A stretch of DNA of 64,000 bases from Comamonadaceae bacterium (lineage in GTDB: Bacteria > Pseudomonadota > Gammaproteobacteria > Burkholderiales > Burkholderiaceae_C). Positions within the stretch are counted from its first letter, which is position 1. Each line of letters begins with the position of its first letter. Both the position numbers and the translations under genes were made by a program. Location: assembly GCA_947450895.1 (NCBI GenBank), contig CANFWT010000008.1, positions 1 through 64,000 on the forward strand, read 5' to 3'. The notes under the pieces are model-generated. The model was not told the origin of the DNA, made no database searches, and saw only the letters and a program-made list of their open reading frames with translations. Shown piece by piece: positions 28,442 to 37,418 of this stretch.

Positions 28442-28694
28442 GTTCGATCCCGACGCACTCAAAGACCTGCGCAAGATCGACAAGCCAATCCAGATCCGGC
28501 TGGTGGGCTTTTTGCGTTCCCGGGTTGGTGCACTGGACGATCCCCGCGCCATTGGCGAGGCGCTCTCGGGCCAGCGCTTGGGCAGCTATTGGAAGTACCG
28601 GGTAGGCGACTGGCGCATCATTTGCGACATCCAGGACGGGCGCATCGTGGTGCGCGTGTTGCGGATTGGTAACCGACGCGACGTTTACCGCTAA
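28410..28694 (+). CDS. RelE-family toxin
   Basis: 94 residues from the ATG at 28410; an in-frame TTG at 28425 (LAWQIEF) would give a start closer to the family pattern. IEFDPDALKDLRKIDKPIQIRLVGFL, GSYWKYRVGDWRIICDIQDG and VLRIGNRRDVYR are typical RelE features, including the C-terminal Arg/Tyr used in mRNA cleavage at the ribosome. It overlaps the RHH antitoxin gene, the usual antitoxin-first arrangement. Confidence 0.85.
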   Translation: MWSANLAWQIEFDPDALKDLRKIDKPIQIRLVGFLRSRVGALDDPRAIGEALSGQRLGSYWKYRVGDWRIICDIQDGRIVVRVLRIGNRRDVYR

Positions 28695-28697
28695 ACC

Positions 28698-29594
28698 CTA
28701 AGCAGCGCCCGCAATTGCCTCTACCGCCAAACACAAATCCGCCCAGGCCTTGCCCTTGTCCGGGCTGTTGCGCAGCAGCGCCTTGGGCGTGTAGGTCACC
28801 ACCACCGGGATGCCTCGGTAGCGGTAGACCGTGCCGCGCTGTTTGCCCAGGGGCAGGGCCAGCGCATCGGGGTGTTCGGCCAGCAGCAATTGGGTGGCAA
28901 AGCGGCCCATGGCCAGAATGACGCGGGGTTGGGCCAGGGCGATCTGGCGTTGAAGGTAGGCCGCGCACTGGGCCAGTTCGGCGCTCTGCGGGTTGCGGCC
29001 ATGGGGCGGGCGGCAGGCGGTGGCGTTGGCCAGCAGCGCGGCGTCCAGGCCCGGCGCGAGCGGCTGGTCTGCGCTGGCGCGGGCGGCACCCACGGCTTTG
29101 AGCATGTTGTCCAGCAGCACGCCGGCGTCTGCGGCAAAGGCGTGGCCCGCAGCGTCTTCGTCTTCGTCCGGCGGATCGCCCACCACCAGCCAGTGGGCGG
29201 TTTGCCCCTCGGCCAAAGCGCCCAGCGTGCTGTGGCTTCGCCCAGCGCACAGGCCGCAGGCCTGGCATTCGGCTGCGGTTTGCTGCAGCGCGGCCCAACC
29301 CAGGGTGTGTATTTGGCTCAGGTCGTTTGCAGCGCCGGCGTTTTGCAGGGCAGCGACCGCCGGTGATGCGTTAGCCGCCAGAGAGGCCAGCGCACCGACC
29401 GGAGGCCTGGCGCTGGCTGGCGCGGGGGCGGGGATGACCCGTGGTGGTGGCGCTGGGCGGGCACCGGCGCCAGCCGGGGTGACCGCACTTGCCGCTGGCG
29501 CGGCCTGTACGCCAAAGTCGGTACCCGGCAGCCAGACGTGCACGCCCATCTCCAAAAGCATGGCGCGCTGGCGGGTGTCGAGGTCAAGAGGCAT
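28698..29594 (-). CDS. Family 4-type uracil-DNA glycosylase
   Basis: 298 residues. The C-terminal ~200 residues form the uracil-DNA-glycosylase fold with an iron-sulfur cysteine pair CQACGLC and the motif VVGDPPDEDEDAAG (the water-activating region GExPG is altered to GDPPD). Further cysteines (ATACRPPHGRNP, LAQCAAYL) can complete the cluster. The N-terminal ~100 residues are a Pro/Ala-rich linker of low complexity. It removes uracil arising from cytosine deamination. It is downstream of rimI/tsaB on the same strand. Confidence 0.8.
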   Translation of the reverse strand: MPLDLDTRQRAMLLEMGVHVWLPGTDFGVQAAPAASAVTPAGAGARPAPPPRVIPAPAPASARPPVGALASLAANASPAVAALQNAGAANDLSQIHTLGWAALQQTAAECQACGLCAGRSHSTLGALAEGQTAHWLVVGDPPDEDEDAAGHAFAADAGVLLDNMLKAVGAARASADQPLAPGLDAALLANATACRPPHGRNPQSAELAQCAAYLQRQIALAQPRVILAMGRFATQLLLAEHPDALALPLGKQRGTVYRYRGIPVVVTYTPKALLRNSPDKGKAWADLCLAVEAIAGAA

Positions 29595-29632
29595 GGGGGG
29601 ATTATGGAAGGCGCAGGTTTGCGAGCGCAGTT

Positions 29633-30109
29633 TTACAGGCGCAGGTTCATCACCAGCGCGTCCTCGCGCTGGCCGTGGCCTGCCGCGTAGTAGTTTTTGC
29701 GCTGGCCCACTTGGCGAAAGCCGTGGCGCTCATAGACCTGGCGCGCACGCGTGTTGCCCACGCGCACTTCCAGCCAGAGCCATTCGGCGTTTTGCCCGCG
29801 CGCCCAAATGTCCAGTGCGTCGAGCATCAGGTGCGCCCAGCCCTGGCCCTGGTGCTCGGGCGCCACGGTGATATTGAGCAGGTGCACTTCGTCCACGCCC
29901 TTCATGGCCACAAAGTAGCCCAGGATGGTGGAGTCGGCCATCAAAATTTGCGCCAAGTAGCCGCTGTGCAACACGTCCTGAAAATTGGCGCGGCTCCAGG
30001 GGTGGGCGTAGGCGCGTTGCTCCACGTCCAAGACCGCCGCCAGACGCTCCAGGCGCATGGGCTCAAAGCGCGCTTCGACTGCGCTGTCGGCGGGCGGTGC
30101 TTTAGGCAT
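29633..30109 (-). CDS. rimI: Ribosomal protein S18 alanine N-acetyltransferase
   Basis: 158 residues from the ATG at 30109. GNAT fold: LERLAAVLDVEQRAYAHPWSRANF at the N-terminus, NITVAPEHQGQGWAHLML as the acetyl-CoA loop, and WLEVRVGNTRARQVYERHGF, a RimI hallmark. It acetylates the N-terminus of ribosomal protein S18 and possibly other targets. The start overlaps the tsaB stop by eight bases; tsaB-rimI coupling is common. Confidence 0.92.
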   Translation of the reverse strand: MPKAPPADSAVEARFEPMRLERLAAVLDVEQRAYAHPWSRANFQDVLHSGYLAQILMADSTILGYFVAMKGVDEVHLLNITVAPEHQGQGWAHLMLDALDIWARGQNAEWLWLEVRVGNTRARQVYERHGFRQVGQRKNYYAAGHGQREDALVMNLRL

Positions 30110-30887
30110 GCGGGGCGGCGCTGGCCTGGCGGGCCAGCAGTTGGGCCTTCTCGGCCTTCTCGGCCTCGCGCTCCAGCGTGGTTTTGGCCACCTTGTCGCG
30201 CACATACAGCGGCAGCGCCTGGCTGGCGGGCACCGCTTGGCCTGCGGCCAGCAAGGCCGGGGCCAGTTGCAGCATGGCCGTCGCCGTGGGCAGGGCTGAA
30301 ACACACGGCGCATCCGGCGCCAAGCGCAAACGGTCGCCGTAGACGCCAACCACATTGCCCGCAAAGGCCTGCCACACCGGCGCGTCTGCGGGCGCTGCGC
30401 TCAGGCACGACCAGTGCACCACGTCTTCGGGCGCCACCAAGCACGGCGCCTGCAACAGGGTCCACAGCGCGCCGTCAAAGGCGTAGCTGGCGGCGTAAAT
30501 TTCGTCCATGCGGGCGTCCAGCAGGGCGGTAACTCGGCCCTGGGTGGCGTCGGGGGCGGCATCGCTGCGCGCCGCCTGCGCCAGCGCCAGCAAAGACGGC
30601 ACCGGCAACACCGGCACATTGGCACCAAACGCCAGCCCTTGCGCCACCGAACACGCGGTGCGCAGGCCGGTAAACGAACCCGGCCCGCTGCCAAAGCAAA
30701 TTGCGTCCAGATCGACCAGGCGCAGGTCGGCTTGGCGCAGCAAGTCCATGATGGCGTTGATCAGGCTGCTGGACGCTTGCGCGCCGCCGGGGCCGCTGTG
30801 CTGCCACACCAGCTGCTGCGCGCCCACGCCGCGTGACACGGCCAGCGAGAGCGCGTCGGTACTGGTGTCAAAGGCCAGCAAGTTCAC
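30102..30887 (-). CDS. tsaB: tRNA threonylcarbamoyladenosine biosynthesis protein TsaB
   Basis: 261 residues from a GTG at 30887 that overlaps the DMT-transporter stop (GTGA). The ASKHA fold begins LLAFDTSTDALSLAVSRG; FGSGPGSFTGLRTACSVAQGL is the family signature. TsaB scaffolds TsaD and TsaE for t6A37 formation on ANN-decoding tRNAs. The C-terminal ~25 residues (REAEKAEKAQLLARQ) are a charged helical extension not usual in short TsaB proteins. Operon with rimI. Confidence 0.92.
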   Translation of the reverse strand: MNLLAFDTSTDALSLAVSRGVGAQQLVWQHSGPGGAQASSSLINAIMDLLRQADLRLVDLDAICFGSGPGSFTGLRTACSVAQGLAFGANVPVLPVPSLLALAQAARSDAAPDATQGRVTALLDARMDEIYAASYAFDGALWTLLQAPCLVAPEDVVHWSCLSAAPADAPVWQAFAGNVVGVYGDRLRLAPDAPCVSALPTATAMLQLAPALLAAGQAVPASQALPLYVRDKVAKTTLEREAEKAEKAQLLARQASAAPHA

Positions 30888-31921
30888 TTCGCGCCCTTCA
30901 AGGCCGAGGCGGTGGCCGGGGCCGCGCGGGCCGCCACCTTGCGCACGCCAAACACAATGCCAGCGCTCACCAGCGCCAGACCCGCCAGCACGTTCCAGGG
31001 CAGGGGCTCGCCCAAAAACAGCGCTGCCGACAACGCCGACAAGCCCGGCACCACGGCGGTGATCATGGTCGAGCGCACCGGCCCGAAGTGCTGGATCATC
31101 TTGGTAAAGCCAATGCCCGACACCACCACCGAGCCCACGCCCTGAAAGCCCATCTGGAACAGCACCTCGCGCCAGGGTGCGGCAAACACATGGCCACCCA
31201 CCCAGCCGCCCAGCACCAGCACGGTGTAGACCGGCACGTAAACCGCAAAGGCCATCGCAGTCACGGCAATCGTGGCGCGCACCGCGTCCAGCGAATAGCG
31301 GCGCACCAGCACGCTGTAGACCGACCAGGCCATGGCCGCGCTGATAAACAGCAGGTCGCCGCGCCACACACCACTGCCGTCAAACGCGTGCAGCAAGCTG
31401 GCGCCACCCACCAGCACATCGCCACCCACAATCAGCGCCAGCCCCAGCGCCCGGCCCCAGCTGATGCGGTCGCCCAGCAGCAGAAAAGCCAGCAGCGTGG
31501 TCCACAGCGGCAAGCTGCCTGGCAACAGCACCGAGGCGTGCGCTGCCGGGGCAAACACAAAGCCGTTGTAGGCCAGACCGGCATACAACAAGCCACCAAA
31601 AATTCCTATACGCGCAGTAATGGCAAGGGGCAGCGGCGACAAACCGCCCAGCGAACCCCGGCCTTGGCCCGCCAAATGCGATTTGCGCGAGAGCCACCAG
31701 CCCCAGGGCAGCAGCACCAGGCCCGCGCCCCACAGGCGGGCGTAGACGATGTCAAACGGCGTCAACGTGCCGCCGCGCGCCGGGTCGGCGGTGGCGCGGG
31801 CGATGACGATGAAGGAGGTCCAGATCGCCACCGTCACCACCGCAGCCAGCAGGCCCACGGCTTGGGGCGACAGGCGGGGCGGGGCACTCGCGGAAGAGGC
31901 TGCGGGGGTGGGAAAAGACAT
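30884..31921 (-). CDS. EamA/DMT-family transporter
   Basis: 345 residues, ATG at 31921. Ten hydrophobic segments in two homologous EamA halves: VGLLAAVVTVAIWTSFIVIA with a glycine-rich ASVLLPGSLPLWTTLLAFLLLGD in the first, and VVPGLSALSAALFLGEPLPW in the second. Inner-membrane exporter of metabolites or amino acids; substrate unknown. The stop overlaps the tsaB start, and it diverges from dacB across a 106-bp spacer. Confidence 0.85.
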   Translation of the reverse strand: MSFPTPAASSASAPPRLSPQAVGLLAAVVTVAIWTSFIVIARATADPARGGTLTPFDIVYARLWGAGLVLLPWGWWLSRKSHLAGQGRGSLGGLSPLPLAITARIGIFGGLLYAGLAYNGFVFAPAAHASVLLPGSLPLWTTLLAFLLLGDRISWGRALGLALIVGGDVLVGGASLLHAFDGSGVWRGDLLFISAAMAWSVYSVLVRRYSLDAVRATIAVTAMAFAVYVPVYTVLVLGGWVGGHVFAAPWREVLFQMGFQGVGSVVVSGIGFTKMIQHFGPVRSTMITAVVPGLSALSAALFLGEPLPWNVLAGLALVSAGIVFGVRKVAARAAPATASALKGAK

Positions 31922-32027
31922 GCGGGGGATTATCGGCGCAGGCCCCCGCTGGGGTGGCGACGCCTTTAGCCGCCTTGTCGGCCCTTTGCGGCACTTTGCG
32001 CCACGGGTGGCGCCGATAATCGCGCCT

Positions 32028-33500
32028 ATGTTTTTGCGCCGCCTGTTTCTGATCGCCTTGTGCTGTGCGTGCAACTGGGCGCAGGCACAAATTCCAGCCG
32101 CGGTAGACGCCGAACTGGCGCGCGCCAAGGTGCCGCAAGACGCCGTGTCCCTGCTGGTGCTGGACGCTAACAACCCCAGCGCCCCGCCCCGCCTGGCCCA
32201 CCGCGCGGGCATGCCCATGAAGGCCGCATCGGTGATGAAGCTGGTGACCACCTACGCCGCCCTCGACTTGCTGGGCCCCGCCTACACCTGGGCCACGCCC
32301 GTGTTTGTGGAAGGCAGGGTGCGTGCCGGGGTGCTCTCGGGCAATGTCTACATCCAGGGCCAAGGCGACCCCAAGCTGGTGCTGGAGCGCCTGTGGCTGC
32401 TGCTGCGCCGCTTGCAAGGCATTGGCATTGCGCGCATCCAGGGCGACATCGTGCTCGACAACAGCGCGTTTGAGGTGGTGGCCAACGACCCTGGCGCCTT
32501 TGACGGTGAGCCGCTGCGCCCCTACAACGCTAATCCCGACGCGCTCTTGATCAACTACAAGTCGGTGCTCATGACCTTCACGCCCGATGCCGCGCGCCGC
32601 ATCGCCTACGTGCAGTTTGACCCGCCTTTGTGGGGCGTGCAAACCCAAGATACGGTGGCGCTGCAATCCGGCCCCTGCGGCGACTACCGCGCGGCGCTCA
32701 AGGCCGCGCTGGCCGACCCGGCGCGTATTGCATTTGCCGGGGCCTACCCGGCTGACTGCGGCGAAAAGATCTGGCCCCTGGCCTACGCCGACCCGGCCAG
32801 CTACGCGCCGCGTGCGGTGCAAGGCCTGTGGCGCAGCATGGGCGGCGCGCTCAGCGGCACGGTGCGCTACGGCCAGGTGCCCGCCGCGCTGTTGGCCGCG
32901 CCCCCGGCGCTGGAAGTGCGCTCGGCACCGCTGGCCGAAATCGTTCGCGACATCAACAAATACAGCAACAACGTGATGGCGCAGCAGGTGTTTTTGACGC
33001 TGGGGCGTGACGCCTCGGGCAGCGTGGGCACGCTGGCGGCCTCGCGTGCGGTGCTGCTGCGCTGGTGGCAAGAGCGCATTGCCCACAAAACCGGCACGGC
33101 AGCCGAGGCCGCCACAGACGCCTCTACAAACGCCTCCATGGAGCCGCTGAACTTTGACAACGGCTCGGGCCTCTCGCGCCAAGAGCGCATCAGCGCGCGC
33201 GCCCTGGGCCAGTTGCTGCAAAGCGCCTACCGTTCGCCGCTCATGCCCGAGTTGATGGCCTCGCTGCCCATCAGCGGGGTGGACGGCACGCTCAAGCGCG
33301 CCAAGTTTGCCAAGCCCGGCAGCGCGCACCTCAAAACTGGCAGCCTCAATGAGGTCACCGCCATTGCTGGCTTTGTGCACGGCGCCAGCGGCAAACGCTA
33401 TGTGCTGGTCGCCCTGGCCAACCACCCCAACGCCCACGCCGCCCGCGCCGCTTTTGACGCGCTGGTGAACTGGACCGCCCAAGATTCTGAGGACCATTGA
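32028..33500 (+). CDS. dacB: D-alanyl-D-alanine carboxypeptidase/endopeptidase (PBP4)
   Basis: 490 residues from the ATG at 32028. Signal peptide at ~1-20 (LFLIALCCACNWAQA). All three penicillin-binding motifs are present: SxxK as S68-V-M-K71, SxN as SNN in KYSNNVMAQ, and KTG in LKTGSLNEVTAIAG. It is a periplasmic low-molecular-weight PBP that trims or cleaves peptidoglycan peptides. Its TGA overlaps the ATG of the SemiSWEET gene by one base. Confidence 0.93.
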   Translation: MFLRRLFLIALCCACNWAQAQIPAAVDAELARAKVPQDAVSLLVLDANNPSAPPRLAHRAGMPMKAASVMKLVTTYAALDLLGPAYTWATPVFVEGRVRAGVLSGNVYIQGQGDPKLVLERLWLLLRRLQGIGIARIQGDIVLDNSAFEVVANDPGAFDGEPLRPYNANPDALLINYKSVLMTFTPDAARRIAYVQFDPPLWGVQTQDTVALQSGPCGDYRAALKAALADPARIAFAGAYPADCGEKIWPLAYADPASYAPRAVQGLWRSMGGALSGTVRYGQVPAALLAAPPALEVRSAPLAEIVRDINKYSNNVMAQQVFLTLGRDASGSVGTLAASRAVLLRWWQERIAHKTGTAAEAATDASTNASMEPLNFDNGSGLSRQERISARALGQLLQSAYRSPLMPELMASLPISGVDGTLKRAKFAKPGSAHLKTGSLNEVTAIAGFVHGASGKRYVLVALANHPNAHAARAAFDALVNWTAQDSEDH

Positions 33501-33754
33501 TGCCCATTGCCGACTGGATAGGCACCCTTGCCGCCACCCTGACCACCGCCAGCTTTGTGCCCCAGGTGCTGCACACCCTGCGAACCAAAGACGTGAGCGG
33601 TATTTCGCTGGGCATGTACAGCGCGTTTACTCTGGGCGTGGCCCTATGGCTGGTCTACGGCCTGCTGCTGGGCGCCTGGCCCATCGTGATTGCCAACGCG
33701 ATTACCGTGTCGCTGGCGACTTGTATTTTGGTGATGAAGCTGCGTTACCGCTAA
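33500..33754 (+). CDS. SemiSWEET-family transporter (PQ-loop/MtN3)
   Basis: 84 residues with three hydrophobic segments, the size of a bacterial SemiSWEET half-transporter that works as a homodimer. The PQ motif (SFVPQVLHTLRTKDVSGIS) and the asparagine in VIANAITV are family features. It should allow facilitated diffusion of a sugar or similar solute across the inner membrane. Start codon overlaps the dacB stop, so it is probably co-translated. Confidence 0.9.
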   Translation: MPIADWIGTLAATLTTASFVPQVLHTLRTKDVSGISLGMYSAFTLGVALWLVYGLLLGAWPIVIANAITVSLATCILVMKLRYR

Positions 33755-33760
33755 GCCCGT

Positions 33761-33779
33761 CGCCAGAGTCTGGCGGGTT
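33761..33779 (+). terminator. Weak stem-loop after the SemiSWEET gene
   Basis: CGCCAG, AGT, CTGGCG followed by GGTTT. Short T-run, so support is limited. Confidence 0.4.
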
Positions 33780-33870
33780 TACCCCGATTCACCGATGTGG
33801 GAAATATCCCTAAAGTCCACACCCTGCCCGCAATTAGCACGGTCGTACTTTTTTACAGGAGCTTTTCCCC

Positions 33871-35049
33871 ATGCATTCATTCAAAGTTCTGGCCTTGGGC
33901 CTGAGCGCCGCTTTATTGGTCGCTTGCGGGGGCGGGGGTAACGGGGACCAGTCCACCAAAGTGTCCATTACTTCGGTGAGAGTCATGGGCGACAGCCTGT
34001 CGGACAGCGGCACTTTTGACAGCCTCAGCGACGCATCCGGCTTTGGCCGCATTTTTTCGGTTCAGGGCAGTGATGTCAAAATCTGGACAGAACTGGTGGC
34101 TGCTTCTTACGGAGTGAACACGCTTTGTAACTACTACACGGCCACCGGCACGGACACGCCAACCGGCATCACAAAAAATATGACCGCCGGATGCAGCAAC
34201 TACGCCATCGGTGGGGCACGGATCAATAACGCACTGAAGCTCCCCGACCGTAATGCCAGCCCCTCGGCAGTAGGAACACAATTAAGAGAAGCCGCTGTTG
34301 GGGCGACCTACGGCCCCCGTGATTTGTTTTTGATCGACGGCGGCGGAAATGATGCAGCTGACCTTGCCGAAGCATATTTGTATGCGACCTTTGGCCTCAC
34401 CGGCGGCTTTGATGCATTGCTGAACACCTTAGTCCCCACGCGGGACAAAACTGCCAACATGTCGACGCAAGGGACGGTTTACATGACCGCATTGGCCAAC
34501 AATTTTTACGACTCTATCCAAGCCAGTGTGTTGGACAAAGGCGCAAGCCATGTGGCGATCGTCAATTTGCCGGGGATCACGGTGACACCGCGCTTCCTGG
34601 CCACTTTGGATTTTGCGGCCTCGGTAGCTGAGGGAGCAAAGCCCGGCACCGGCCCTGCAGCGCGAGCGGCGGCCGACACCCAAATTAAGAACTGGATTTC
34701 CGTCTTTAATGCCCAGTTGAAGACGCGCGCTGCGGGTAACAAATCCGTGATCGTGGTGGACCTGAACACCGAAATGGACAACCAGGTGAAAAATCCAGCG
34801 CAATACGGTCTGACCAATGTAACCACCCCTGCCTGCCCGGCTACGGGAACTGGGGTGGACGCCACTTACAACTTTGCCACCTGCACCGCGGCTACTTTGT
34901 CTGCCATGACACCGCCCGCAGGCGCCACGGGTGGAGCGAACTGGTGGAAAACCTATGCCTTCTCTGACGGCTTCCACCCGACACCTTATGGCCACAAATT
35001 GCTGGCACAACTGGTGAACAAAGAGTTGGTCCTGGCCGGTTGGCTGTAA
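33871..35049 (+). CDS. GDSL/SGNH-type esterase lipoprotein
   Basis: 392 residues. Lipoprotein signal with LLVACG near residue 19. Block I GDSLSDSG (nucleophilic serine, residue ~40), a GGGND block III and SDGFHPTPYGH (catalytic Asp and His) near the C-terminus give the full SGNH catalytic set. It resembles secreted esterases/lipases and autotransporter passenger esterases, but no barrel domain follows. Location: anchored in the outer or inner membrane, facing the periplasm or surface. An OmpW-like gene follows 25 bp downstream. Confidence 0.85.
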   Translation: MHSFKVLALGLSAALLVACGGGGNGDQSTKVSITSVRVMGDSLSDSGTFDSLSDASGFGRIFSVQGSDVKIWTELVAASYGVNTLCNYYTATGTDTPTGITKNMTAGCSNYAIGGARINNALKLPDRNASPSAVGTQLREAAVGATYGPRDLFLIDGGGNDAADLAEAYLYATFGLTGGFDALLNTLVPTRDKTANMSTQGTVYMTALANNFYDSIQASVLDKGASHVAIVNLPGITVTPRFLATLDFAASVAEGAKPGTGPAARAAADTQIKNWISVFNAQLKTRAAGNKSVIVVDLNTEMDNQVKNPAQYGLTNVTTPACPATGTGVDATYNFATCTAATLSAMTPPAGATGGANWWKTYAFSDGFHPTPYGHKLLAQLVNKELVLAGWL

Positions 35050-35074
35050 ACCTATGAACTGCACGGAGAAAACC

Positions 35075-35743
35075 ATGAAAAATACTTTGAAGTTCATCAC
35101 CGCAGCCACCATCGCGCTTACCGCGCAAGCAGCGCTCTCTCAAACGGCGGGTACCTGGATGGCCCGCGTGGGTGGTGCCACCATTACGCCCCAGGTCAGC
35201 AGTGGCACCATGACTGCGCCTAGCTTTCCCAACACCAAAGGTGACGTGGGTGCTGCCAGCCAAATCGGCGGCGGCATCAGCTACATGTACACCGATAATT
35301 TTTCAGTCGACCTGCCGGTGGCGCTGCCGTTCACGCACAAGCTTTACGGCGCCGGCGCACTCTCCAGCGCCGGGCAAATTGGTGAAGTACAAGCCCTGCC
35401 TATGACTGTGTTTTTCCAATACCGATTCATGGAACCGAGCGCTGCGTTTCGACCCTACGTAGGTGTTGGACCGACGTATGCCTATTTCTTTAACGAAAAG
35501 GGCAGCGGCGCGCTCACGGCCATGACCAACCCGGGGGGTAGCCCAACGTCACTGAAAGTAGACTCGCAGCTCACCTACAGCGCGCAGATTGGGGCCACTT
35601 TTGCCGTAGACGACAAGGTATTCATCGATGTTTTTTACAGCAAGACACCTCTGAAAACCAAGAACACTTACTCCACCGGCCAGACGCTGGACATCACGCT
35701 GGACCCGGTGAGCTACGGTATTTCCCTCGGAATGAAGTTCTAG
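35075..35743 (+). CDS. OmpW-family outer-membrane protein
   Basis: 222 residues from the ATG at 35075, chosen because GGAG precedes it and a signal peptide follows at once (LKFITAATIALTAQAALSQ). Eight-stranded barrel features: alternating hydrophobic strands, GGGISYMYTDNFSVDL, RPYVGVGPTYAYFF and a final strand ending in phenylalanine (GISLGMKF). OmpW proteins form narrow hydrophobic channels. Probably co-transcribed with the GDSL lipoprotein gene. Confidence 0.87.
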   Translation: MKNTLKFITAATIALTAQAALSQTAGTWMARVGGATITPQVSSGTMTAPSFPNTKGDVGAASQIGGGISYMYTDNFSVDLPVALPFTHKLYGAGALSSAGQIGEVQALPMTVFFQYRFMEPSAAFRPYVGVGPTYAYFFNEKGSGALTAMTNPGGSPTSLKVDSQLTYSAQIGATFAVDDKVFIDVFYSKTPLKTKNTYSTGQTLDITLDPVSYGISLGMKF

Positions 35744-35777
35744 GCCTGCACTACTATCCCAGCCTATTGGTGGCGCC

Positions 35778-36590
35778 TCAGGCCCCACAACACTTCTTGA
35801 ACTTTTTACCGCTGCCGCACGAACAAGCGTCGTTGCGGCCAGGGGCAGCCACTTTGCGCACGGTTTCCACCCGGGGACCGATGCCGCGCCAGATTTCAAA
35901 CAAGTCATAGACCGCCCAGACAGCGTCGGCAAAGGCGTCAACCCGGGCTTGGCTCATGCTCGGAGGGGCGTCGTCGCTGAAAGGCGACACCTCGACAGGG
36001 CCGGTGTCGTCTTCGGTCAGCGCTACGATGGATTCCAGTGCGGCGTCGAGCCACTTGGCGGCCTTTTTGTCACGTGGCGCTGCCCATTCTTCAGGCCAAT
36101 TTTCCACCGCAAACATAAAGCCTAGCGCCCAGACTTGGCCAAACGACGGGATAGCTTCGTCACCAATTTCAGCGCGCTCGGCCTCGGGCAGCGCGGCAAT
36201 AGCGCCGCGCACGTCCATCACCTCAGGCTGGTAGGCGCTTTCCTCGTCCAGCGACTTGGTTTCAGCTGCCAGCGAAGTAGCTATCTCGCTCCAGCGGGCG
36301 TTCCAGATTTCCATGAAGCGCGCACGCTGGGCGGCGTCGGCAAAACTGCCTTCATAGTCGGTGGCCGCATCCGGCGGCGTCTGAGGAGGCGCCACCCCAA
36401 GCAAGAGTTCAAGATACTCGTCTGGCGCGATGGCGCGTCGGCAACAGACGAGTGCGGCCATGACGCCTTCACAAAACTCCCACTGGGGTGTTTCGTCGTT
36501 GCGGCTGCGCAAATCGTCCAGGATGCTGTCAATCTCGTCGAGCATTTCAGGCGTAACCGTCACGTGCGGGGGTGGGGTAATTTCGGGCAT
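35778..36590 (-). CDS. YecA/UPF0149-type protein with C-terminal SEC-C motif
   Basis: 270 residues. The helical body (MLDEIDSILDDLR, FCEGVMAALVC, FGQVWALGFMFAVENWPEEW) matches the YecA/UPF0149 family. The last 20 residues (GRNDACSCGSGKKFKKCCG) are a SEC-C zinc-binding motif with all cysteines present, like that of SecA. These proteins are thought to work with ribosomes or SecA; the precise role is open. Convergent with the OmpW gene. Confidence 0.85.
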   Translation of the reverse strand: MPEITPPPHVTVTPEMLDEIDSILDDLRSRNDETPQWEFCEGVMAALVCCRRAIAPDEYLELLLGVAPPQTPPDAATDYEGSFADAAQRARFMEIWNARWSEIATSLAAETKSLDEESAYQPEVMDVRGAIAALPEAERAEIGDEAIPSFGQVWALGFMFAVENWPEEWAAPRDKKAAKWLDAALESIVALTEDDTGPVEVSPFSDDAPPSMSQARVDAFADAVWAVYDLFEIWRGIGPRVETVRKVAAPGRNDACSCGSGKKFKKCCGA

Positions 36591-37252
36591 GGTGAATCAA
36601 GGTAAATAGCAATCGGAAGTGCGCGGATTGTCACCCCAATAACGCCCAAGAAGTGGGAACGAAACCCGCCCATTGCGCTGCAGCATTTTGCTTTTACGTT
36701 TGCCAATCCCCAAGGGGCTCGCCACGTCTGAAGTCCTGCGCACGGATTCGCCCGCGAGATCTCCCACACTCGCCCCGACAACCGGGCGTTTTCAGCAATT
36801 GGGCTGAGAATAACTGGAAATCGCCTAGCCAAGGGACTTCACGACAGTAGCGGTCGAGCCGGTGTACGCCGTTCCTGCGCCCGGGGCCAGACTCTGAACG
36901 CGGGGAGGTGCGGCGCACTGCCAACCTTGAGGCGATACCCCGCACCGCTCATGACCGTCGAAAGCGAGCGCAACGACCTGTGCACCCTTGGCCAAACGTT
37001 GGCCGCTCACGACCTTTGCCCCAGCTTGCGCCCCTAACTCGAGAGCACCCCGTGCCAACTTGCGTTGGACACCAAGGCGTGCCGTCTGCCAGGAGTGAAA
37101 CCAGCATATTTACCTGCGCGTGCGTAAGGCGATACAAGCCAGCCGGGCTTAACCGCGCGTAACTTGGCTGCGAATACGGACGCGAGCTGTCATCAGTGGA
37201 CGCTAGGGACGCGGGGTAGAAGCGTTAAGCACACCGCATCGGAATCAACTCG
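36591..37252. other. Gene-less 660-bp stretch
   Basis: No frame here shows recognisable protein sequence, a good ribosome-binding site or consistent codon use. The only structure I can see is GCTTAAC at 37147-37153 and its reverse complement GTTAAGC at 37224-37230. It may hold decayed sequence next to the tRNA gene. Confidence 0.5.
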
Positions 37253-37328
37253 TGGTGCGGCTGGCGGGGATCGAACCCACGACCCTTGGCTTCGGAGGCC
37301 AATACTCTATCCACTGAGCTACAGCCGC
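37253..37328 (-). tRNA. tRNA-Arg(CCG)
   Basis: 76 nt on the minus strand. Acceptor GCGGCTG pairs with CAGCCGC; D-arm TAGCTCAGTGG; anticodon stem TTGGC/GCCAA with loop CTCCGAA, so anticodon CCG for codon CGG; T-arm GTGGG-TTCGATC-CCCGC; discriminator A and an encoded CCA end. Confidence 0.97.
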
Positions 37329-37342
37329 ACGCTGCGGCGCTG

Positions 37343-37378
37343 ATTGTAGGGCGTTTGAGGCGGTCGCCGCCGTATAAT
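37343..37378. promoter_or_regulatory. Divergent promoter elements of tRNA-Arg and the cytochrome gene
   Basis: TACAAT on the minus strand (37348-37343) lies 15 bases before the tRNA, and a perfect TATAAT on the plus strand (37373-37378) lies 41 bases before the cytochrome ATG. Neither has an obvious consensus -35 box at ideal spacing. Confidence 0.5.
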
Positions 37379-37418
37379 GCGAGGTTGTTTTATCAGCCCT
37401 GACCTATCCGAGGACACC

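Noticed and set aside
36825-37137. Short minus-strand open frames in the gene-less stretch before tRNA-Arg
   Set aside because: No ribosome-binding sites, no recognisable family and overlapping frames with equal plausibility.
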